64,000 nt of DNA from Arthrobacter stackebrandtii (GTDB taxonomy: Bacteria > Actinomycetota > Actinomycetes > Actinomycetales > Micrococcaceae): assembly GCF_017876675.1 (NCBI RefSeq), contig NZ_JAGIOI010000001.1, positions 4,216,001-4,280,000 on the forward strand. Direction: 5' to 3'. Every line of letters begins with the position of its first letter. The first letter of the stretch is position 1. Below the pieces are notes generated by a model that did not search any database, was not told the DNA's origin, and was given only the letters and a program-made list of their open reading frames with translations. Both the position numbers and the translations under genes were made by a program. This document shows, piece by piece, positions 57,737-64,000 of the stretch.

Positions 57737-58084
57737 TCAGCCATGCTCGGGAGAAATGCAGAACTCATTTCCGTCGGGATCGGCCAGGACAGCCCAGCGG
57801 AACCCTGGAAAAGTATGTTCCTCGACTGTTGTTGCGCCCAGTTCAAGGGCACGGGCCACCTCGGCATCCATGTCCGATGCCTCAAAGTCCAGGTGAAGCC
57901 GCCGCCGCCCGCCGGTGGGATCGGCGACCTCTTGGAAGGCGATGCGCGGCTGGCCGGGTTCTGCAGCCAGCCATGTGAACCCGTCCTCCGCAGAGGCCAC
58001 CGTGGTCCCCAGGAATGCCGTCCAAAAGTCACGCAGAGGCGCAGAATTGTTCGTATTGATGACAATTGTTGAGAGTTTAATCAT
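57737..58084 (-). CDS. VOC (glyoxalase/bleomycin resistance fold) protein
   Basis: A 115-residue vicinal-oxygen-chelate fold protein: KLSTIVINTNNSAPLRDFWTAFLG at the N-terminus, RRRLHLDFEASDMDAEVARALELGA (metal His/Glu), and FPGFRWAVLADPDGNEFCISP at the end. One module, so it likely dimerises. Substrate unknown; candidates are glyoxalase-like or antibiotic-binding roles. The ATG has TAGAAT six bases ahead and a TTGTCC -35. Divergent from the OsmC gene. Confidence 0.88.
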   Translation of the reverse strand: MIKLSTIVINTNNSAPLRDFWTAFLGTTVASAEDGFTWLAAEPGQPRIAFQEVADPTGGRRRLHLDFEASDMDAEVARALELGATTVEEHTFPGFRWAVLADPDGNEFCISPEHG

Positions 58085-58090
58085 ACGTGG

Positions 58091-58120
58091 ATTCTAGTAA
58101 CTTCGATTGGCGGCGGACAA
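58091..58120 (-). promoter_or_regulatory. promoter of the VOC gene (leaderless)
   Basis: Minus strand: TTGTCC (58115-58120), 18-base spacer, TAGAAT (58091-58096), six bases, ATG. One of the better promoter matches. Confidence 0.6.
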
Positions 58121-58191
58121 GAGCCTAAGGTGGATGTGCGGGCCATGCTTTTGCCGGCTCGCACCCATTGGAATCTTCTTGAGGAGTTAAC

Positions 58192-58620
58192 ATGGCTACA
58201 ACTCGCAACGCCCACGCAGGCTGGGTCGGCGACCTTCCCACCGGCGGCGGCCAGGTCACCCTGGACAGCTCGGGACTGGGCACCTTTGACATCACCTGGA
58301 AGGCACGCACCGAAGCTGCCGGCGGCAAGACCAGCCCCGAGGAGCTCATCGCAGCGGCCCATTCCTCCTGCTTCGCCATGGCCTTCTCGCATGAGCTGTC
58401 CGGGGCCGGTCACGCAGCCGAGTACGTCAACACCAGTGCAGCCGTGACCTTCGTCCCCGGCACCGGCATCACCGGCAGCCACCTGACCCTTGCCGCGAAG
58501 ATCCCCGGCATCAGCCAGGAAGACTTCGACACGATTGCCAACGCCGCCAAGGCCGGCTGCCCCGTGTCGGCAGCACTGGCGGGCGTCGAGATCACCCTCG
58601 AGGCAACGCTGGAAGCGTAG
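58192..58620 (+). CDS. OsmC family peroxiredoxin
   Basis: A 142-residue OsmC/Ohr-type hydroperoxide reductase. Catalytic cysteines are in AAHSSCFAMAF (~residue 59) and KAGCPVSAAL (~125), with the conserved Arg/Glu near TSPEELIAAAH. It detoxifies organic hydroperoxides using thiol donors. The ATG follows GAGGAG. A long hairpin follows. Confidence 0.92.
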   Translation: MATTRNAHAGWVGDLPTGGGQVTLDSSGLGTFDITWKARTEAAGGKTSPEELIAAAHSSCFAMAFSHELSGAGHAAEYVNTSAAVTFVPGTGITGSHLTLAAKIPGISQEDFDTIANAAKAGCPVSAALAGVEITLEATLEA

Positions 58621-58675
58621 TCCACTGCCTGCGGCACCAATGCCGGGGCACCATCTGGGCAAGCGCCCTGAAACT

Positions 58676-58737
58676 GCAGGCCGTGCGGCCCTGCCCGGCC
58701 GGACGATGTTCCGGTCCCGCAGGGCCGCACGGCCTGC
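58676..58737. terminator. bidirectional terminator, OsmC / Ser-Thr kinase
   Basis: 19-bp perfect arms 58676-58694 and 58719-58737 (GCAGGCCGTGCGGCCCTGC and complement) between converging genes. Confidence 0.85.
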
Positions 58738-58778
58738 GGTGTTCCGGGCGGGCACCGGCGCCGAGGCCGGCTGCACCA

Positions 58779-60530
58779 TCACCGCGTTACTGCGGCAAGA
58801 ATCTGCTGGATGCGCCAGCGCCCGTCCACATTCGCCAGGATGAAGTCCAGTTCTTGCGTCTGCTCCCCCGTCGTGTTGTGGATGAGCACCCCTGCCTTGT
58901 CCTGTTCAGCGAAGCTGCTGATGTTGACGGTGGCCTCCACGGTGATCTTGGTTCCGGCAGGGGGCATTGCAGTGCCGGTGCTGGGCGTTCCGGCAGCGCC
59001 CTCCTGCGCCGGGGCCGAGCCCGCATCTGCGTCCCCCTCGGCATGGGCCTCGGCCACAGTGATGTCCAGTCCGGTCAGCCGGTGGCCGCGGGCCGCCAAC
59101 TCGCCAACGATGGCACTGTCGGCGGCCAGGGCGTTCGAGTCGGGAACGTTGACCATGTCCACCAGCTCCTGGTCTGCGTTGGAAAGTGCGTAGGAACGAA
59201 GCCAGGCGAGCGCATGGAGCGCCGTGACCGGCTCAGCCGCAGCAAGATCCCTTTGAATTTTGGGTGGAAGCGCACCGGCCCAGGCCATGTTCGTTCCTGG
59301 CGCCGCGGCCGGGGCAGCTTCGGGCGGTGCACCGGCTGCGGCATCATTGCCCGGCCCGCCCCACTCCCGCCCCAGCACCATGGCAGTGGCCAGCAGAATT
59401 GAGGCCATGGCGGCAGCACCGGCCAGCAGCCACAGCCTCCGCGCCCTGCCGCGCGGCGCAGACGATTCCCTGTTTCCGCTGGTCCACATCCTTGACAGAC
59501 CCGGGACACGGCCGGAACCACCGCGGCCTTGCGCCCGCCGACGCACGGTGGCAGGGCGCCACCGGCCCCTGGACTTCCTGTGCAGCACCCTCCCCGGACG
59601 GCCGGCCAACCCCCTGCCCGTTGACTGGTGCCGGGTGGGCAGCTGTGGCAGCACGCTGGGGTGGACGGCGCTGCCAAGGGCCAGGGCCTCGGCCGGCGCG
59701 CTGCGAAACACCGCCTGCGCGAAGGCGGCCGCCGTGGGCCGCCGGGTGGAGTCTTCGTTGAGTCCGGCCTCCAGCGCGGCCACAAGCTCGGCCGGCACAT
59801 CCCGGACAAAGGTGCCCAGGGGCAGTCGGTCCCGGGTTGCGGGCGGGGCTTTCCCGGTCAGGGCAAACCAGCCGATGGCGGCCAGGGCGAAGACGTCCGC
59901 GGCCTCGTCCCGGGCGATGTCGTGCGGGCAGTGGTAGCCCGGCGTGCCCGCCGGCGGGACGGGCGGCTGGCCCAGCATCCGGCCGAAACCAAAGTCGGCG
60001 AGCAGCGGCTTTCCGACGGCGCTGAACAGGACGTTGCCGGGCGAAAGGTCCCCATGGACCGCGCCGCGCCCGTGCAGGTAGGCCAGCACCTGGCCCATGG
60101 GGGTCAGAATCGTGACCGCCTCCCCCACGGTGGCGGGCCCACGGGCATGGACGAGTTGCGCCAGCGAGCCTCCGGCAGCGTGGTCCATGATGATGGCTGG
60201 GACGCCTCGGGCATCCTCCGCCAGTCCCCGCACGGCCACAAGGTGCTCATGGCGGAACTGGTCCAGGACCCGCCACTCCTGTGTGATTTGGCTTTCATTG
60301 TGACGCCCCGCCGCCGCATTCATGTCATCTCCTGCGGAACCGGGCACCAAAGTGATGAATTTGGCCGCAACCTGCTCACCGCCGTCGTGCGGGGCCATGA
60401 GCCAGACCTCGCCCTGGGCGCCGCGGCCCAGACAACGCACGGCATCAAAGCCGGGAAGGTCCGGTGGGCGGTCCGGCACCCCTTGTGCTTGAAAAGTTTC
60501 CATATACAAGTAGTAGACCTGTTTGGCCAT
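58779..60530 (-). CDS. membrane-anchored Ser/Thr protein kinase with atypical catalytic loop
   Basis: A 583-residue kinase. Residues ~28-290: P-loop CLGRGAQGEVWLM (33-45), ATP-binding Lys57 in VAAKF, catalytic loop GAVHGDLSPGN (156-166) with Asp161 and Asn166, and ADFGFG (178-183). The HRDLK arginine and lysine of ordinary kinases are replaced (HGDLS), so it is a non-RD kinase. A Pro/Arg-rich juxtamembrane region is followed by one membrane helix (LLAGAAAMASILLATAMVLG, ~380-400). The remaining ~180 residues lie outside the cell and form a folded domain ending VNISSFAEQDKAGV ... DGRWRIQQILA. It probably senses a signal, but no PASTA repeats are present. A start nine codons on (METFQAQ) is possible. 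Confidence 0.85.
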   Translation of the reverse strand: MAKQVYYLYMETFQAQGVPDRPPDLPGFDAVRCLGRGAQGEVWLMAPHDGGEQVAAKFITLVPGSAGDDMNAAAGRHNESQITQEWRVLDQFRHEHLVAVRGLAEDARGVPAIIMDHAAGGSLAQLVHARGPATVGEAVTILTPMGQVLAYLHGRGAVHGDLSPGNVLFSAVGKPLLADFGFGRMLGQPPVPPAGTPGYHCPHDIARDEAADVFALAAIGWFALTGKAPPATRDRLPLGTFVRDVPAELVAALEAGLNEDSTRRPTAAAFAQAVFRSAPAEALALGSAVHPSVLPQLPTRHQSTGRGLAGRPGRVLHRKSRGRWRPATVRRRAQGRGGSGRVPGLSRMWTSGNRESSAPRGRARRLWLLAGAAAMASILLATAMVLGREWGGPGNDAAAGAPPEAAPAAAPGTNMAWAGALPPKIQRDLAAAEPVTALHALAWLRSYALSNADQELVDMVNVPDSNALAADSAIVGELAARGHRLTGLDITVAEAHAEGDADAGSAPAQEGAAGTPSTGTAMPPAGTKITVEATVNISSFAEQDKAGVLIHNTTGEQTQELDFILANVDGRWRIQQILAAVTR

Positions 60531-60602
60531 TCCTGCCCGAAGTTATCCACAGGCAGGGTGCCGTCCACAGATTTCTGATTTAGGCGAACATGCATCGTCC
60601 TC

Positions 60603-60608
60603 TAAAGT
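60603..60608 (+). promoter_or_regulatory. -10 hexamer TAAAGT near the lipB start
   Basis: TAAAGT, then seven bases and the lipB ATG at 60616, so a leaderless or near-leaderless message. Confidence 0.4.
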
Positions 60609-60615
60609 GGCTCCT

Positions 60616-61332
60616 ATGAGTCTTCAGTTTTCAGAACTCGGATTTGCCCCTCATTTCATCGACTACCTCGGTGCGTGGGAACAGCAGCGCGAACTCCACG
60701 CCGCCGTTGTTGCCGGCAGTGCACCGAATTCGGTGCTGCTGCTGGAACACGCCGCCGTGTACACAGCAGGCAAACGCACCGAAGACCACGAACGCCCCTT
60801 TGACGGAACGCCGGTGGTCAACGTTGACCGCGGCGGCAAGCTCACGTGGCACGGTCCGGGCCAGCTGGTCATGTACCCGATCGTGAAGCTTGTGGATGCG
60901 CACAGCATCCGCGCCTATGTGTATGCGCTCGAGGACATCATCATCGAGGTGCTGGCGAACTTCGGCATCAAAGGCGTTCGCGTGGACGGCCGCGCCGGCA
61001 TCTGGCTGCTGGAGGATGAGAAGGGACCGGACCGCAAGATAGCCGCCATTGGCATCAGGGTCCACGACCGCGTCACCATGCACGGCATCGCCATCAACGC
61101 CAACAACAGCCTCGCACCGTACAACCAGATTATTGCCTGCGGCATCCAGGACGCCGGCACCACCACCATGGCCGTGGAAACCGGCCGTGACATCACCACT
61201 CGGGAACTGCTGCCGGTGCTCAAGGAAGCCACCGCCAAGTTCCTGGCACCACTCATCACCGACATTGAGCCTGAAGAGGCAACAACCCCCGGCGCAGCGG
61301 AAGCGGGCCGGGCAGAAGGAGCACTGCTGTGA
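60616..61332 (+). CDS. lipB: lipoyl(octanoyl) transferase
   Basis: Moves an octanoyl group from acyl-carrier protein to the lipoyl domains of E2 and H proteins. 238 residues. The catalytic dyad is Lys141 in [11 protein letters not shown] and Cys175 in [10 protein letters not shown]; also [13 protein letters not shown] and RVDGRAGIW. The chosen start [14 protein letters not shown] avoids a 31-codon low-complexity extension. It overlaps lipA by four bases (GTGA). Confidence 0.97.
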   Translation: MSLQFSELGFAPHFIDYLGAWEQQRELHAAVVAGSAPNSVLLLEHAAVYTAGKRTEDHERPFDGTPVVNVDRGGKLTWHGPGQLVMYPIVKLVDAHSIRAYVYALEDIIIEVLANFGIKGVRVDGRAGIWLLEDEKGPDRKIAAIGIRVHDRVTMHGIAINANNSLAPYNQIIACGIQDAGTTTMAVETGRDITTRELLPVLKEATAKFLAPLITDIEPEEATTPGAAEAGRAEGALL

Positions 61333-62345
61333 CGTTGGCACCCGAAGGACGCAAGCTGCTGCGCATTGAACAGCGGAACGCCGCCGTCCCCGTTGAGCGC
61401 AAGCCCGACTGGATGAAGGCAAAGGTGTCCATGGGCACCGAATACATCGCCATGAAGAACCTGGTCAAGGGCCAGGGACTGCACACCGTCTGTGAGGAGG
61501 CCGGCTGTCCCAACATCTTCGAGTGCTGGGAAGACCGCGAGGCCACGTTCCTGATCGGCGGCTCCGAGTGCACCCGCCGCTGCGACTTCTGCCAGATCGA
61601 CACCGGCAAGCCCTCCCCCATCGACATGTTCGAGCCCACCAAGGTCGCCCGCTCGGTGGTGAAGATGAACCTGCGCTACGCCACCGTCACCGGTGTCGCC
61701 CGCGACGATCTCGAGGACGAGGGCGTCTGGCTCTATGCCGAGACGGTGCGCAAGATTCATGAGCTCAACCCGAACACCGGCGTCGAACTTCTTATCCCGG
61801 ACTTCTCCGGAAAGCCGGAGCACATCACGGCCATCTGCGAGTCCAAGCCCGAAGTGTTCGCGCACAACGTGGAGACGGTGCCGCGCATTTTCAAGCGCAT
61901 CCGCCCCGCCTTCCGCTACGACCGTTCCCTCGATGTCCTGACCCAGGGCCGCGACCAGGGCATGGTGACCAAGTCCAACCTGATCCTGGGCATGGGCGAG
62001 ACCCGCGAGGAAATCTCAGTTGCGCTGCAGGACCTGCACGACGCCGGGACCGATTTGATCACGATCACGCAGTACCTGCGTCCCTCCGAACGCCACCTGC
62101 CTGTGGACCGCTGGGTCAAGCCCCAGGAGTTCCTGGACATCTCCCAGGAGGCGGAGGAAATCGGCTTCCTCGGCGTCATGTCCGGGCCGCTGGTCCGTTC
62201 CTCCTACCGGGCCGGCCGCTTGTGGGCAACGGCCATGCGCAAGAAGGGGCTGGACATTCCAGAACACCTTGCACACATTGCCGAAGGCATTGAAGATTCA
62301 GGGCACACGCGGCAGGAAGCTGCCTCGCTGCTGGCCGCACAATAA
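61329..62345 (+). CDS. lipA: lipoyl synthase
   Basis: Radical-SAM enzyme that inserts two sulfurs into octanoyl chains to make lipoyl groups. 338 residues. The auxiliary cluster cysteines are Cys55, Cys60 and Cys66 ([12 protein letters not shown]) and the SAM-cluster cysteines are Cys81, Cys85 and Cys88 (CTRRCDFC). The GTG start overlaps the lipB stop, giving a coupled lipBA operon. Downstream of sucB and near gcvT, whose products it modifies or supports. Confidence 0.98.
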   Translation: MTLAPEGRKLLRIEQRNAAVPVERKPDWMKAKVSMGTEYIAMKNLVKGQGLHTVCEEAGCPNIFECWEDREATFLIGGSECTRRCDFCQIDTGKPSPIDMFEPTKVARSVVKMNLRYATVTGVARDDLEDEGVWLYAETVRKIHELNPNTGVELLIPDFSGKPEHITAICESKPEVFAHNVETVPRIFKRIRPAFRYDRSLDVLTQGRDQGMVTKSNLILGMGETREEISVALQDLHDAGTDLITITQYLRPSERHLPVDRWVKPQEFLDISQEAEEIGFLGVMSGPLVRSSYRAGRLWATAMRKKGLDIPEHLAHIAEGIEDSGHTRQEAASLLAAQ

Positions 62346-62376
62346 GTCCGCCGGAACCCGCTAGAATTGAATCACT

Positions 62377-63138
62377 ATGGCCAAAACTGACTCCCCATCC
62401 AGCAACACCGACGACTCCAAGCGTTCACTCTTCGCTCGCAAGCCCAAGGCTGAGAAGCCGAAGAAGAACAAGAAGCCCAGCCGCATCAAGCAGATGGTGG
62501 ACATCTTTAAGATGACCCGCAAGTCTGACCCGATGATCACGTGGCTGATGATCGGGGCGTTCTTGCTCCCCATCGCCATCTGCTTCGGCATCGGCTTCTG
62601 GCTGAACAACTGGATCACCGGCCTGCTGGTGGGCATCCCGCTGGGCGTGCTTGCCGCCCTGTTGATCATGTCCCGCCGTGCCGAGCGCGCCGCCTACGCC
62701 CAGATTGAGGGCAAGGCCGGAGCCGCGGGCGCTGCGCTCAGCGCATTGAAGAAGGGCTGGATCTTCGATGAGCAGCCTGCCTCCGTGAACCCGCGCACGC
62801 AGGATGTGGTGTTCCGCGCCATCGGCAAGCCGGGAATTGTCCTGGTCACCGAGGGGCCCTCCACCCGGGTCAAGGGCCTTGTTGACGCCGAACGGCGCCG
62901 CCTGAACCGGATCCTTCCCAACGTCACCGTCACCGTCATTGAGACGGGCCGCGGCGAGGGCCAGGTTCCGATCGCCCAGGTCACCAAGAAGATGGGCAAG
63001 CTGAAGAAGGAACTGACCAAGGTTGAGGTCAGCGCCGTCAACAAGCGCATCACCTCCATGGGCAACAAGCTGCCCATTCCCAAGGGGATCGACCCCTACA
63101 AGGCACGCCCCGACCGCAAGGCGGCACGCGGCCGCTGA
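62377..63138 (+). CDS. DUF4191 membrane protein
   Basis: A 253-residue protein. Two membrane helices near residues 50-95 (PMITWLMIGAFLLPIAICFG and ITGLLVGIPLGVLAALLIM) follow a Lys/Pro-rich N-terminus (KPKKNKKPSRIK). A soluble part has FRAIGKPGIVLVTEGPSTRVKGLVDAER and RGEGQVPIAQV. The C-terminus is basic (KARPDRKAARGR). From memory M. tuberculosis has the orthologue Rv2219 after lipB-lipA, before RDD and glnA. TAGAAT lies nine bases before the start. Function unknown. Confidence 0.88.
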   Translation: MAKTDSPSSNTDDSKRSLFARKPKAEKPKKNKKPSRIKQMVDIFKMTRKSDPMITWLMIGAFLLPIAICFGIGFWLNNWITGLLVGIPLGVLAALLIMSRRAERAAYAQIEGKAGAAGAALSALKKGWIFDEQPASVNPRTQDVVFRAIGKPGIVLVTEGPSTRVKGLVDAERRRLNRILPNVTVTVIETGRGEGQVPIAQVTKKMGKLKKELTKVEVSAVNKRITSMGNKLPIPKGIDPYKARPDRKAARGR

Positions 63139-63155
63139 CGACTGCTCAACATTCA

Positions 63156-63187
63156 ATGCCCGGTGGGACTTCCCACCGGGCATTTTT
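63156..63187 (+). terminator. intrinsic terminator of DUF4191
   Basis: 13-bp arms 63156-63168 and 63171-63183 (ATGCCCGGTGGGA and complement), loop CT, then TTTT. Confidence 0.9.
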
Positions 63188-63291
63188 GTGCCGTGCCGGC
63201 CGCGGCCCAGTGTGCCACGTGCCAGGGAGCGACCATGCGCGTGGTGCCGGGCAGCATACTTGGAACCCGCGCTCCTTGACCAAGGGGAACT

Positions 63292-63349
63292 TGAAACAGC
63301 AGCACATGCGATGGAGCCAGCCTGGGCGGTCGCACGAACTGCTGTTTCA
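63292..63349. repeat. orphan inverted repeat
   Basis: TGAAACAGCAG (63292-63302) is the exact complement of 63339-63349, with 36 bases between. Further weak pairs (GCGATGGAGCC with GGTCGCATGG) may extend it. It has no gene next to it on either side within 150 bases. Confidence 0.4.
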
Positions 63350-63488
63350 GCCGAAGGTCGCATGGCAGTTGGCTGTATCCGGGAACTCCGGACCGGCCTT
63401 GCCAAAACCGGGCACAGCGCAAGGTGCGGGTGCTCCGGGAAGGCGGGTCCGGCGTCGGGCATCAGGAAAAGAAACACCCGTTAAACAA

Positions 63489-63516
63489 CAGCACCCCCGG
63501 CGTACCGGGGGTGCTG
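63489..63516 (-). terminator. terminator of the RDD gene
   Basis: 12-bp arms 63489-63500 and 63505-63516 (CAGCACCCCCGG and complement). On the minus strand a TTGTTT run follows. Confidence 0.85.
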
Positions 63517-63530
63517 GCGGGCTGATGCGC

Positions 63531-63968
63531 TCAGCGGCGGATCAGGATGGTTTTGATGGCGCGGTCGTGCAGGCCGCGGTGGTCTGCATCGACGATGATG
63601 CACGGGATGACCAGGCAGATGAGCACGGCGCGGATGACGCCGTCGAGCAGGCTGGGCTGGCGGCCGTCGAGCTTGACCACCTCGATGCCCATGATGCGGT
63701 GGCCCACACTGTAGCCGAGCAAGCCAACCAGGAGCATCTGCTCCACAGCGAAGACGGCGAGGGTTGCCGTGGGGTCGCCGCCAAAGAAGGCGTTGGAAAT
63801 GAGCAGCGACAGGCCCCAGTCAATGCAAATGGCCAGAATGCGACGGCCGGCACGGGCCATTGAGCCAGGTCCAGATTCTGGTTGCCCCAAACGTTCGCCC
63901 GGAAATTTCGATATATTGGAAGTGTCCGGGCCGCTGAGCCAAGAACCGATGTCTTTACGATTTACCAC
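63531..63968 (-). CDS. RDD family membrane protein
   Basis: A 145-residue membrane protein. The N-terminal cytosolic segment (KDIGSWLSGPDTSNISKFPGERLGQPESGPGS) is unusual in being Gly/Pro-rich. The RDD signature is RAGRRILAICIDW in the first helix; LAVFAVEQMLLVGLLGY, GHRIMGIEVVKLDGRQPSLLDGVIRAVLI and RGLHDRAIKTILIRR follow. Role unknown; from memory a similar protein precedes glnA in mycobacteria. A GTG start with GGAGGG unusually close upstream is the best choice; the true start may be a few codons in. Confidence 0.85.
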   Translation of the reverse strand: MVNRKDIGSWLSGPDTSNISKFPGERLGQPESGPGSMARAGRRILAICIDWGLSLLISNAFFGGDPTATLAVFAVEQMLLVGLLGYSVGHRIMGIEVVKLDGRQPSLLDGVIRAVLICLVIPCIIVDADHRGLHDRAIKTILIRR

Positions 63969-64000
63969 CCCTCCAGCCTACCGGTGTGCGTCCTGCGCGG

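Larger units (their letters stand above)
63139..63530. other. gene-free interval between DUF4191 and RDD
   Basis: 392 bases between convergent genes. It contains the DUF4191 terminator, an isolated inverted repeat (63292-63349) and the RDD terminator. The middle ~290 bases show no convincing frame and no RNA family that I can recognise. Confidence 0.55.

Overview
The window is high-GC DNA with dense, short-spaced genes, frequent GTG/TTG starts and an Actinobacterial core gene set. It includes a topoisomerase IV pair separate from gyrase, SepH, DUF3159/DUF3710/DUF3093/DUF4191/DUF4193 markers, a mycobacterial-type TrkA pair, and an SigA with a long acidic N-terminus. Protein similarity by eye points to Micrococcaceae, most likely Arthrobacter or a close relative. 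I see no tRNA, rRNA, phage, IS element, CRISPR array or biosynthetic cluster.

Layout. (1) 0-3.2 kb: a Rieske lipoprotein, an aldo/keto reductase, a small uncharacterised gene and a DUF402 gene. (2) 3.2-17 kb: dxs, aconitase, a TrmA-family RNA methyltransferase, a KimA-like APC permease, two TrkA/RCK proteins, DUF3159, an OB-fold protein, DUF3710, dut, DUF3093 and DUF4193. From memory this order matches M. tuberculosis Rv2689c-Rv2699c closely, so it is old vertical DNA. (3) 17-26.3 kb: sepH, a phosphodiesterase, DUF5998, a Pat-type protein acetyltransferase and parC. (4) 26.3-38.9 kb: an accessory-looking block with a DUF222/HNH protein, a DinB-like protein, a tandem GNAT, cydABDC (cytochrome bd oxidase with a fused CydDC exporter), and a divergent BlaI repressor plus M56 protease. 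Two dyad operators lie between cydA and blaI. (5) 38.9-49.5 kb: parE, a DUF7455 zinc-ribbon protein, a small basic protein, a large LuxR regulator, sigA, DUF4192 and an MFS transporter. (6) 49.6-64 kb: PAC2, gcvT, leucyl aminopeptidase, lpd, sucB (two lipoyl domains), a small membrane protein, VOC, OsmC, a Ser/Thr kinase, lipB-lipA, DUF4191 and RDD.

Functional links. Lipoate synthesis (lipB, lipA) sits near its clients (sucB, the glycine cleavage T-protein) and lpd. The two TrkA subunits and the KimA-like permease make a potassium module. Cytochrome bd structural and assembly genes are contiguous and probably controlled by the neighbouring BlaI/M56 pair.

The strongest less-ordinary signals are these: the BlaI-like dyads between cydA and blaI; a family of 32-bp degenerate tandem repeats at two distant intergenic sites; at least seven genes with a TANNNT hexamer exactly six bases before ATG (leaderless transcripts); a DtxR/IdeR-like dyad upstream of aconitase; and a 52-bp repeat plus orphan inverted repeats in two gene-free stretches. 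I did not find a clearly new multi-gene system.
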